Of a stretch of DNA of 64,000 nucleotides, positions 50,999 through 58,416 are shown piece after piece. Position numbers and translations under genes: made by a program. Numbering within the stretch: the first letter of the stretch is position 1; the number at the start of each line of letters is the position of its first letter. Origin of the DNA: Streptomyces sp. NBC_01262 (GTDB lineage: Bacteria > Actinomycetota > Actinomycetes > Streptomycetales > Streptomycetaceae); contig NZ_CP108462.1 of the NCBI RefSeq assembly GCF_036226365.1, positions 1,054,001-1,118,000 on the forward strand, given 5' to 3'. The notes under the pieces were generated by a model. The model ran no database searches, had not been told where the DNA came from, and worked only from the letters and a program-made list of their open reading frames with translations.

Positions 50999-52174
50999 AT
51001 GACGGTCGTGGAGACTCTGAGCGCGGCCGGCATCCGTGCGTGGCGCATGCACGCCCAGGGCCTGGCCGGTCCCGGGGCCGCTACCGGCAGCGCCGTCGCG
51101 GCGGTCCGGCGGGCGGCGGGACTGCAGGCCCAGGACGCCAAGGCGTGCCGCCTGCAGTTGCGGGCCCGCAGCGCCGGGCTCACCGCCGCCGACCTGGACG
51201 CCGCGTGCGGCGCCGGCCGGCGGGCCGTCGTACGGACCTGGCTGATGCGGGGCACGCTGCACGCCGTCCCCGCCGAGGATGTCCGCTGGCTCAACGCCCT
51301 GCTCGGGCCCCGGGTCGCCGACTCCCAGCGCGGGCGCCGGCAGCGGCTCGGCCTCGACGACGAACTGCTGGCCCGCGCCCTCCCCGCGCTGGACAAGACG
51401 CTGGCCGGGCGCCCGCCGATGCTCCGGGACGAACTGGTGGCCCGGCTGGGCGAGTTCGGGGTCGGCCTCGATCCGCGCAGCCAGGCGCCCGCGCATCTGC
51501 TGCTCTACGCCGCCGCGCTGGGCATCGTCTGCCGGGGCCCGGAGGCCGCGGGCGACAAGGCGACGTACGTCCTGCGGGAGGAATGGCTCGCCGGGGTCCC
51601 CGACGCCGGGCCCGGCCCGGCCGGTGACGAGGCTCTGGCCGAGCTGGCCGTGCGGCATGCGGCGGCGTACGGGCCGGTCGGCGAGGCCGACTTCGCCCGC
51701 TGGTCCGGGCTCGCGCTCGGGCAGGCCCGGCGGGGCATCTGCGCCGCCCGGGCGGACGGCCGCCTCGCCGAAGTCGCCGGGCCCGGCGGGCCGTTGCTCG
51801 TGGCCGCCTCGCAGCAGCAGCCGCCCGACCTGGCCGGATCCGTGCGGCTCACCGGGCACTTCGACCCCTACCTGCTCGGCTACCGCGACCGCGATCTGCT
51901 GCTCGCCCCGCCCATCGCCTCGCGGATCGCGACCGGCGGCGGTCTGCTGATGCCGTGCGTCCTGGCCGACGGCGAGGTGGCGGGCACCTGGCGGCACGAA
52001 TGGTCCGGCGGCGGCCCGGGCGCGGGCAGGCGCCTGGAGGTGCGGGTCGAGCCGCTGCCCGGCCCGTCGTTCTCCCGCGCGGGCCGGGCCGGCGTCGAGG
52101 CCGGTATCGACGCCGAGGTCGCCGACCTCGGACGGTTCCTGGGCGTCGAGGCGGCGTGGCGGCTCATCGGCTGA
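50999..52174 (+). CDS. Winged-helix AlkZ-like protein (HTH_42 family)
   Basis: A 391-residue protein of the family that includes the DNA glycosylase AlkZ, which unhooks interstrand crosslinks and excises alkylated bases. The Gln-x-Gln element is visible in AAGLQAQDAKACRLQL near residue 40. TWLMRGTLHAVPAEDVRWL near 80 and the C-terminal VRLTGHFDPYLLGYRDRD are family hallmarks. Activity on DNA is inferred; many relatives are uncharacterised and some protect producers from their own genotoxins. It starts 24 bases after the SCO6745-like gene and is followed at once by a CCCGGG tandem array. Confidence 0.82.
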   Translation: MTVVETLSAAGIRAWRMHAQGLAGPGAATGSAVAAVRRAAGLQAQDAKACRLQLRARSAGLTAADLDAACGAGRRAVVRTWLMRGTLHAVPAEDVRWLNALLGPRVADSQRGRRQRLGLDDELLARALPALDKTLAGRPPMLRDELVARLGEFGVGLDPRSQAPAHLLLYAAALGIVCRGPEAAGDKATYVLREEWLAGVPDAGPGPAGDEALAELAVRHAAAYGPVGEADFARWSGLALGQARRGICAARADGRLAEVAGPGGPLLVAASQQQPPDLAGSVRLTGHFDPYLLGYRDRDLLLAPPIASRIATGGGLLMPCVLADGEVAGTWRHEWSGGGPGAGRRLEVRVEPLPGPSFSRAGRAGVEAGIDAEVADLGRFLGVEAAWRLIG

Positions 52175-52204
52175 CCCGGGCCCGGGCCCGGGCCCGGGCC
52201 CGGG
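52175..52204. repeat. Perfect (CCCGGG)x5 tandem array
   Basis: Five head-to-tail copies of the self-complementary hexamer CCCGGG start directly after the TGA stop of the AlkZ-like gene. The tract can fold into hairpins of several registers and could act as its terminator. It is prone to copy-number change by slippage. Confidence 0.9.
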
Positions 52205-52206
52205 AA

Positions 52207-52232
52207 GCAACCTTTTGGCGGGCGGTGGCGAC
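52207..52232 (+). promoter_or_regulatory. Candidate ECF-type promoter of the GH12-like gene
   Basis: GCAACC, 14 bases, GGCGAC lies 37 bases before the start codon. The same two boxes with the same 14-base spacing occur at 55845-55870 before another secreted-protein gene; the first 11 bases (GCAACCTTTTG) are identical. The AAC and CGAC-like boxes fit the general plan of ECF sigma promoters. The sigma factor at 54945-55751 is the nearest candidate to use it. Confidence 0.5.
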
Positions 52233-52269
52233 ATGGGGGCGTAAGTCATCGACGCGAGAGGCTTCACCC

Positions 52270-53079
52270 ATGGCATCGACCGGACGTCACCGGTTCACCC
52301 GAAAGCGTTTCACGGCAGCGGCCGTCGCCCTTGCGGCGCTGGGCGGGGGGACGGTGTACGCGATCGACTCGTCGTCCGGCAAGGCCGAGGCGGCGGGGGG
52401 ATGCGCCGCGTACGAGTCGGTCACGATGGGCAAGTACTGGATCAACAACAACACATGGGGCGCGGACAGCGGCAAGGGCTGGTCCTGCGTGTGGGACTCC
52501 TACCAGTCCGGGGACACGATCGGCTGGGGCACGAACTACCAGTGGTCGGGCGCGAGCAGCTCGGTGAAGTCGTACGCGAGCAGCGTGCTGGGCTGGCACT
52601 GGGGCTGGAAGTCGCAGGACACCGGACTGCCGGTGAAGCTGTCGGCGAAGACGCCGGTGAAGAGCAAGTGGTCGTTCAAGGTGACCGAGTCCACCGACAG
52701 CGTCTACAACGTGGCGTACGACCTGTGGCTGCACGACACCGCGAACACGGACTGGCAGAGCACGCCGAAGCACGAGGTGATGGTCTGGCTGAACAAGGAC
52801 GGCGGAGCCGGGCCGCTGGGGACGAAGAAGGAGCGGGTGAAGCTGGCGGGGGCTTACTGGGACCTGTACGTCGGCGACATCGGCTGGAATGTGTACTCGT
52901 TCGTACGGGTCGGCAACACGACGTCCGCCGATGTCAACCTGGACGACTTCCTGCAGGCGCTGGTCCGGCGCAAGCTGGTCGCGGCGACGGACTACCTGAG
53001 CAGCGTCGAGGCGGGCACCGAAGTCTTCACTGGGAAGGCGCAGTTGGACACGACGGCGTACTCGACGGACGTCGGGTGA
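52270..53079 (+). CDS. Secreted GH12-like glycosidase
   Basis: A 269-residue exported protein. The signal peptide has a basic start (RHRFTRKRF) and a hydrophobic core (AAAVALAALGGGTVYA). The mature part is a beta jelly-roll with the GH12 pattern: YWINNNTWGADSG near residue 58, SYASSVLGWHWGW, the nucleophile Glu in HEVMVWLNKDGGAG near 175, and a second Glu in VEAGTEVFTGKAQL near the C-terminus. GH12 enzymes cleave beta-1,4-glucan or xyloglucan. ATG at 52270 has GAGAGG upstream. The last 53 bases overlap the convergent EamA gene. It shares a promoter-like element with the gene at 55879. Confidence 0.82.
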   Translation: MASTGRHRFTRKRFTAAAVALAALGGGTVYAIDSSSGKAEAAGGCAAYESVTMGKYWINNNTWGADSGKGWSCVWDSYQSGDTIGWGTNYQWSGASSSVKSYASSVLGWHWGWKSQDTGLPVKLSAKTPVKSKWSFKVTESTDSVYNVAYDLWLHDTANTDWQSTPKHEVMVWLNKDGGAGPLGTKKERVKLAGAYWDLYVGDIGWNVYSFVRVGNTTSADVNLDDFLQALVRRKLVAATDYLSSVEAGTEVFTGKAQLDTTAYSTDVG

Positions 53080-53974
53080 CCTCGGTGGTCCCGGCGTCGG
53101 TGTCGGCGTCGGTGGCCGTCCGGTTTCCACCGCGGGCGGCGCCGATGCCGGCGATGACGACGAGCACGGTGCCCGCGGCCTGCAGGGCGGTCGGGGTCTG
53201 AGCGATCAGGACCATCGCGGCGAGCAGGCTGACCGCGGGTTCGAGGCCCGCGAGTGTGCCGTAGGCGGTCCTGCCGATCCGCTGGAGGGCGAGCATCTCC
53301 AGCAGGAAGGGGACCAGAGGCATCAGGACGGCGATCCCGGCCACGGCCGCGATGGGACGCCAGTCCGGAGTGCCGGAGAGGGCCCCGGGCGCACCGAAGG
53401 GCGCGGTGACGACGGCGGCGACCGTCAAGGACAGCGCGAGGCCGTGCTGGGCCTTGAAGCGGCTGCCGACGTGCTGGGTTCCGATGACGTAGAGGGCCCA
53501 GCAGGCGCCCGAGGCGAGGCCGAAGAGCACGCCGGCGAGGTCGGCGCCGCCCTGCCAGGGTGAGGTGAGGCACAGGACGCCGCCGACGGCGAGGAGCAGC
53601 CAGGTCAGCTCACGGCGGCGGCTGAGCGCGGCGACGGCCACGGCGAGGGGGCCGAGGAATTCCAGGGCGGTGGCGGTGCCGAGCGGGATGCGGTCGGCGG
53701 CCTCCGCGTACAGGAGCATCATGGCGCCGCTGACCGCGCCGAGCAGGACCGCCGCGACGAGGTCCCGGCGCGGGGCCTCGCGCAGGGCCCGCCAGAGGGA
53801 CCGGCCGGTGCAGGCGAGCAGCAGGAGCGCGGCGAAGGTGACGCGGAGCCAGGTGGTGCCACCGACACCGATGTCGTCGAAGAGCTCGGTGGACAGGGCG
53901 CTGCCGGTGTGGAGCACGGCCATGGCGGCGAGGACGAGCACCGCGCCGGGAATGCGAGGGGTCGGGAGGGTCAC
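53027..53974 (-). CDS. EamA/DMT-superfamily transporter
   Basis: A 315-residue membrane protein with ten predicted TM helices in two EamA repeats (the second starts near WALYVIGTQHVG). Relatives of the RhtA/YdcZ kind export amino acids or metabolites. The hydrophilic C-terminal tail (about 35 residues) overlaps the GH12-like gene. GTG at 53974 is the best start available; the ribosome site is weak. It diverges from a LysR regulator 72 bases away, which probably controls it. Confidence 0.87.
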   Translation of the reverse strand: MTLPTPRIPGAVLVLAAMAVLHTGSALSTELFDDIGVGGTTWLRVTFAALLLLACTGRSLWRALREAPRRDLVAAVLLGAVSGAMMLLYAEAADRIPLGTATALEFLGPLAVAVAALSRRRELTWLLLAVGGVLCLTSPWQGGADLAGVLFGLASGACWALYVIGTQHVGSRFKAQHGLALSLTVAAVVTAPFGAPGALSGTPDWRPIAAVAGIAVLMPLVPFLLEMLALQRIGRTAYGTLAGLEPAVSLLAAMVLIAQTPTALQAAGTVLVVIAGIGAARGGNRTATDADTDAGTTEVTRRPSSTPSCPTAPSQ

Positions 53975-54015
53975 CCGGCCATTGGATCGCCCGGCCTCTG
54001 TTTCTGTCCACGGGT

Positions 54016-54032
54016 CATTGGTGGATGCAATG
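54016..54032. promoter_or_regulatory. LysR-type box between transporter and regulator
   Basis: CATTG-N7-CAATG is a perfect inverted repeat containing the T-N11-A core of LysR-family sites. It lies in the 72-base divergent gap between the EamA gene and its LysR regulator. Position and form both fit an autoregulatory operator. Confidence 0.6.
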
Positions 54033-54046
54033 TCTACTATTGGCGG

Positions 54047-54985
54047 ATGATTGATCCCCTCCCCGACCTCGGCCGGCTCCGCCTGCTCGTCGAGCTCAGC
54101 AGGCTCGGCACGATGGCCGCCGTCGCCGAGCGCACCGGCTACGGGACCTCGGCGGTCTCCAAGCACCTCGCCGTCCTGGAACAGGAGGTCGGGGCCCGAC
54201 TGCTCGCCCCGGTCGGCCGCCGGGTGCGGCTGACCCCGGCCGGGGAGCGGCTGGTGGAGCACGCGGTCGGCATCCTGGCCCGGGTGGAGGAGGCCCGCAG
54301 CGAGCTGAGCGGCTCCGGCGCCCACGGGCCCGCCGGGCGGGTGCGGCTGGCCAGCATCGCGAGCACCGTCGAGCCGCTGGTCGTGCCGGCCCTCGTGCAG
54401 CTGCGGCAGGAGCACCCGGCTCTGGAGGTGCACCTGTACGAGCACGAGCCCGAGCAGACTCTGGAGCTGATGCTCGCCGGGGACATCGACCTTGCCCTGA
54501 TCTACGACTACAGCCTGGTGCCGCGGGCGGTGCCGACCGGGCTGAGCGTCCGGCAGTTCGCCGAGCAGCGGATGCTGCTGACGCTGCCGGCCGGCAACGG
54601 TCACGATCCCGGGCCCGGCCGCACCGTGGCGCTGCCGGAGCTGGGCCGGCTCGCGGAGGCCGGGTGGATCACCAACTCCCGGGGCAGCGACGACGACGAG
54701 CTGGTGCGGCGGGTGTGCGCGCTGGCCGGTTTCACCCCGCGGATCGTGCACCGGGTCGACAGCCTGCATCTGGTGAATCTGCTGGCCGGGGCCGGGCTCG
54801 GGGTGGCGCTGCTGGCCGAGTCGGGGGTGGAACGCCACCGCGACGACGTGGTGTTCCGGCTGCTGGACCCCCTGGTGGGGACCCGGCGGCACTTCCTGGT
54901 CGCGCGCGACGGCCAGTGGGGCTGGCCGCCGATCGCGACGGTGGTCAGGGCTGTGGTGAGAGCTGGGGGTGCCGCCCCGGGCTGA
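54047..54985 (+). CDS. LysR-family transcriptional regulator
   Basis: A 312-residue regulator. The N-terminal winged helix-turn-helix is clear (LRLLVELSRLGTMAAVAERT then SAVSKHLAVLEQEVGARL). The effector-binding domain begins near residue 92 (RVRLASIASTVEPLVVPAL) and has the two-lobed periplasmic-binding-protein plan. It probably controls the divergent EamA transporter in response to a small molecule. The start is the ATG at 54047, with weak GGCGG upstream. Its 3' end overlaps the convergent sigma-factor gene by 41 bases. Confidence 0.9.
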   Translation: MIDPLPDLGRLRLLVELSRLGTMAAVAERTGYGTSAVSKHLAVLEQEVGARLLAPVGRRVRLTPAGERLVEHAVGILARVEEARSELSGSGAHGPAGRVRLASIASTVEPLVVPALVQLRQEHPALEVHLYEHEPEQTLELMLAGDIDLALIYDYSLVPRAVPTGLSVRQFAEQRMLLTLPAGNGHDPGPGRTVALPELGRLAEAGWITNSRGSDDDELVRRVCALAGFTPRIVHRVDSLHLVNLLAGAGLGVALLAESGVERHRDDVVFRLLDPLVGTRRHFLVARDGQWGWPPIATVVRAVVRAGGAAPG

Positions 54986-55751
54986 GCCGCTCCGCGAACC
55001 CGGCGGACGGCGGCACCAGGCCGAGGCCGACCAGCAGCCCCTCGACGGACCGCATGTCGTGCCACTGCCGCTCGCACAGCGGGCACTCGCGGGTGTGCCG
55101 GGCCACGCGCTTGCGCCAGTGGGGGTCGGGCAACCCGTCCCAGTGGCGGATCAGGTCCGTCAGCAGCGGGCAGCGCGGCACGGCGGACAGCGCCCGTACG
55201 ACGCTGCGGGCGGCGTCCAGGCGGGCCTTCATGCGCTGGACGCGTACGGTGGCGTGCTGCGAGGTGAGGCCGCAGGCGGCGGCGAGTTCTGCGCGGGTGA
55301 GCTCGCCGGCGGTCTCCAGCCACCACAGGGAGAGCACATCGCGGTCCTCGGGCTCCAGCCAGCGGGTGGCCCGGGCGACCTCGGCCTGCTGGCCGGACAG
55401 CTCCAGGCGCAGGATCGTCAGGTCGACGAAGTCGGAACCGGCCTCGTCGGCCAGGGCGAGGAGCGGAGAGTCCTGGCGGGCCCGCCAGCGCTCGCGTACC
55501 TGCCGCATCGCGACGGCGGCCAGCCAGGAGCGGAAGGCGGCCGGGTCGGGCAGGTCGTCGAGGCCGTGCTCGACCTGCAGCATGGCCTCCTCGACCGTCC
55601 GGTCGGCGTCGGTGCGACCGTGCAGGGCCCGGCCGACCACGTTGTAGACCAGTGGCAGGCTTTCGGCGAGCAACGTGTCCATCGCACCCCGCCGGCCCGC
55701 GCGTGCCGCTTCGACCGTCGCGGCGGAGGGTCTGCGTGCATCCCTGCCCAT
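54945..55751 (-). CDS. ECF-like sigma factor with C-terminal zinc finger
   Basis: A 268-residue protein. Region 2 spans about residues 25-100 (LPLVYNVVGRALHG, then AFRSWLAAVAMRQVRERW). Region 4 follows (LEPEDRDVLSLWWLE, LTRAELAAACGL, ATVRVQRMKARLDAAR). The C-terminus carries RHTRECPLCERQWHDM, an HxxxCxxC zinc finger normally found in separate anti-sigma factors, so it may control its own activity. ATG at 55751 has AAGG seven to eight bases upstream. The gene lies between two secreted-protein genes with matching promoter elements. The membrane lectin protein at 33616 has a related, degenerate sigma-plus-finger plan. Confidence 0.85.
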   Translation of the reverse strand: MGRDARRPSAATVEAARAGRRGAMDTLLAESLPLVYNVVGRALHGRTDADRTVEEAMLQVEHGLDDLPDPAAFRSWLAAVAMRQVRERWRARQDSPLLALADEAGSDFVDLTILRLELSGQQAEVARATRWLEPEDRDVLSLWWLETAGELTRAELAAACGLTSQHATVRVQRMKARLDAARSVVRALSAVPRCPLLTDLIRHWDGLPDPHWRKRVARHTRECPLCERQWHDMRSVEGLLVGLGLVPPSAGFAERLSPGRHPQLSPQP

Positions 55752-55844
55752 TCCGTCACCTTCTCCTCAGCCCCGGCCCGCCCCCTTTGGGTGGGTCCGA
55801 GTTGGAGACGGACGGGAGGTATGGCGGATAACCGAAAATCTCGG

Positions 55845-55870
55845 GCAACCTTTTGTGGCCCGGCGGCGAC
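55845..55870 (+). promoter_or_regulatory. Candidate ECF-type promoter of the secreted beta-rich protein
   Basis: GCAACC, 14 bases, GGCGAC as at 52207. Here only eight bases separate GGCGAC from the ATG at 55879, and no ribosome site precedes that ATG. If the boxes are -35 and -10, the transcript would be nearly leaderless. Confidence 0.5.
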
Positions 55871-55878
55871 CCGGTGGC

Positions 55879-57450
55879 ATGAGACGTACGAGAACCACCT
55901 CCGGACACCGCCGCGCGGGGCGCACCAAGCCGCGCCTGATCCTCGCGGCTGCCGGGACCACCGCCCTCGCCCTGGCGGTTTACGGGACCGCGTCGGCGCT
56001 GACCGCGGACAACAGCAGTGACGGCACGAAGACCACGGACGCGGCGGCCGCCGCGGCGGCGACGACGGCTTCCGGCAGCCCCAGCGCGACGGAGCGCGAC
56101 GCCGCCGCCGATGCCACCGCGTCGGCCTCCGCCGCCGCCACTTCGGCCTCCCCCACCGCCAAGGCGAGCGCGAAGGCCGCCGCCTCGGCGTCGCTGGCCG
56201 CCCGGCTGTCGCTGACCTCGGTCGCGCTGCCGAAGAAGCTGTCCTACCTGTCGGCGGGCTACAACAACGTCAAGGAATGGACCCGCGTCGACACCGCGGT
56301 GGCCCCCAACGGCACGACCCGGGTCGCCTGGCCCGCCGCCGACGGCATCCACGTCACCACCCTCACCGCCGCGGGCAAGCGCAAGGGCGCCGACACCGTC
56401 GTCGCGGGCGCCAAGGAGGTCGGCGGCCTGGTCTCCCTCAACGACGGCTTCGCGCTGCTCACCCGCGTCGCCGACAGCAACAAGTGGGGCGACACCGCGG
56501 CCGCGCTGATCCGCTACAAGAACGGCGCCCGCGCCTTCACCAAGAAGCTCACCGGCACTGCCTCGCACGACACCTCACCTGGCCTGGACGGCCAGCTGAA
56601 GTGGAACGGCACCAAGTTCGGCGCGTACTTCGTCGTCCACGGCGCGGGCGGCTTCGCCGACGGCCACTACGGCGACAAGCTGGCGTACGTCAGCGCGAGC
56701 GGCGCGAAGCTCAGCGGCGGCTGGGACTGGGGCTGCAGCCACAACGAGGGCATCGCCCTGTACCCGGAGAAGACCGGGGCCTTCACCTCGCTGTGCCACG
56801 ACGACTGGCGCTCGGGCCTGTTCGTGTCCACCGGCATCGGCGCGCCCGACGTGGCGCCGGTCGTCCAGCGCGAGCAGTGCTGGGCGGGCTACTGCGGCGG
56901 TACGTACGCGGGCCGCACCGGCGAGATCGTGAAGTCCGCCGCCGGGCGCTACGCCACGGCCTTCGCCTCGCGCGGGGCGGCCTCCGCGAAGAAGAACCCG
57001 GAGGACAGCAGCGGCCGGGGCTGGACGGTCACGCCGAAGTGGAAGACGCACCAGGTGGCGGTCGCCTTCCTGAAGAACAAAACGACGGTGTCGGGCAAGC
57101 CGGTCTACCTCACCACCGCCGCCGGGACCGAGCACGTCAACGTGCACATCGCGCCGTACGGGAAGACCAAGCTGCTGGTGTCGTGGGAGAGCCTGTCGAA
57201 CGCCAAGTGCGCGGCCGGCACCTGCACCGGGACCTTCACCGGTACGCATCTGCGGCTGATCGACTACACGGGCAAGTTCCTGACCCCGGACAAGGTGGTC
57301 AAGTCCCGGATCGCCGGTGAGATCGCCGTGCTCAAGGACGGCGACCTGACGTGGGCCTACGCCCCCGCCACGCCGGACTACCGGACGGCTTTGGCCGGCG
57401 CCTCGCCGACCTCGGGCTCCTTGACGGTGGCCCGCCTCGACGTGTCCTGA
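55879..57450 (+). CDS. Secreted protein of unknown function, beta-propeller-like
   Basis: A 523-residue protein I cannot name. It has a basic N-terminus (RRAGRTKPR), one hydrophobic signal or anchor segment (LILAAAGTTALALAVYG, about residues 22-38), a long low-complexity Ala/Ser/Thr region (about 45-105), and then about 400 residues of repeated strands with Trp and Gly turns (KEWTRVDTAVAPNGTTRVAW, GGWDWGCSHNEGIAL) suggesting a propeller. Cysteines in QCWAGYCGG and KCAAGTCTG may form disulfides. No ribosome site precedes ATG 55879. The tail overlaps the convergent transporter by 73 bases. Confidence 0.75.
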   Translation: MRRTRTTSGHRRAGRTKPRLILAAAGTTALALAVYGTASALTADNSSDGTKTTDAAAAAAATTASGSPSATERDAAADATASASAAATSASPTAKASAKAAASASLAARLSLTSVALPKKLSYLSAGYNNVKEWTRVDTAVAPNGTTRVAWPAADGIHVTTLTAAGKRKGADTVVAGAKEVGGLVSLNDGFALLTRVADSNKWGDTAAALIRYKNGARAFTKKLTGTASHDTSPGLDGQLKWNGTKFGAYFVVHGAGGFADGHYGDKLAYVSASGAKLSGGWDWGCSHNEGIALYPEKTGAFTSLCHDDWRSGLFVSTGIGAPDVAPVVQREQCWAGYCGGTYAGRTGEIVKSAAGRYATAFASRGAASAKKNPEDSSGRGWTVTPKWKTHQVAVAFLKNKTTVSGKPVYLTTAAGTEHVNVHIAPYGKTKLLVSWESLSNAKCAAGTCTGTFTGTHLRLIDYTGKFLTPDKVVKSRIAGEIAVLKDGDLTWAYAPATPDYRTALAGASPTSGSLTVARLDVS

Positions 57451-58295
57451 GAGCAGGGCAGTGCCGGATGGCGGCCGAGCAGCACGACACCGACGGTGAT
57501 CGCCGCGAGCCCGGCCGCCTCCCAGGCCAGCGCGCCGGGGGTGACCCGCAGCTGGTCGCCGAGGAAGCCGACCGCGCAGGCTATGCCGGCCAGCGGCTGG
57601 GCGGCGGTCAGGGCGGGCAGCGACATGCGCAGCGGGGCCGTCTCGAAGGCGCTCTGGACCAGGACCAGGCCGGTGAGGCCGATCGCGCCGATCGCGTAGG
57701 GCTGCCAGTGCAGGGTGAGCGCCGCGATGCCCTCCTGCGACACGAACTGGCCGGTCGTACGGGTGAGGGCGTCCTGGAGCCCGTAGAGCAGGCCGGCCGC
57801 CAGGGCCAGGACGGTGGCCTCGGGGGACGGGGTGAGCCGTTTGGCCACCCCGACCAGCAGGATGGCCACGCCGACGACGATGCCGACGACCAGCCAGTGC
57901 CGCAGCGCCCCGGCGTGCGCGCCGCCGCCCGAGGGCTGGCCGGCGACGATGAAGGCGGTCACGCCGGCCGCGAGGAGCAGCACGCCGGACCAGCCCTGGC
58001 GGCCCAGCGGCTGGCCGGTGAGGTGGCGCGAGAGGAGCATCGCGAAGAGCAGGCTGGTGGTGGTGAGCGGCTCGACGAGAGATACCTCACCCTGGGTGAG
58101 CGCCAGCGCGCTGAGCGCCATGCCGAAGATCATCAGAAATATGCCGAGCAGCCACTCCGGCATGCGCATGAGGTCCAGCAGCAGCCGGAAGGACAGGAAG
58201 TCCGACAGCGGGGCCCGCTGAGCGGCGCGCTGCTGCAGTACGAAGCCGAACCCCAGGCAGCAGGCGGCGCCCACTCCGAGCAGGAACACGGCCAC
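57378..58295 (-). CDS. DMT-superfamily transporter
   Basis: A 305-residue membrane protein with nine to ten TM helices. It begins VAVFLLGVGAACCLGFGFVLQ and has LALTQGEVSLVEPLTTTSLLFA near residue 75, as in DMT members related to the NIPA-like or EamA branches. The substrate is unknown. GTG at 58295 is chosen because GGGAGG lies ten bases upstream; an ATG at 58388 would add 31 polar residues that look unnatural. The 3' end overlaps the secreted-protein gene by 73 bases. Confidence 0.82.
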   Translation of the reverse strand: MAVFLLGVGAACCLGFGFVLQQRAAQRAPLSDFLSFRLLLDLMRMPEWLLGIFLMIFGMALSALALTQGEVSLVEPLTTTSLLFAMLLSRHLTGQPLGRQGWSGVLLLAAGVTAFIVAGQPSGGGAHAGALRHWLVVGIVVGVAILLVGVAKRLTPSPEATVLALAAGLLYGLQDALTRTTGQFVSQEGIAALTLHWQPYAIGAIGLTGLVLVQSAFETAPLRMSLPALTAAQPLAGIACAVGFLGDQLRVTPGALAWEAAGLAAITVGVVLLGRHPALPCSQDTSRRATVKEPEVGEAPAKAVR

Positions 58296-58416
58296 GTGTC
58301 TCAGTCCTCCCGCAAACGACGAACTTTCACGGCTTGGGGCCGACGATAACTCCACCGGCACTGTGATCGCGATGCTTTGCCCCGTCACGGGGGCGCCCTC
58401 TTGACAAACGGCGCGG

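Noticed and set aside
49712..52276. An 854-codon open frame on the minus strand
   Set aside because: It lies opposite three well-supported plus-strand genes (crotonase, SCO6745-like, AlkZ-like) and its translation is low-complexity without domains.
55820..56021. Small open frame starting ATG 55822 with a GGGAGGT site
   Set aside because: It overlaps the better-supported secreted-protein gene in another frame and its product is Arg/Pro/His-rich without a fold.
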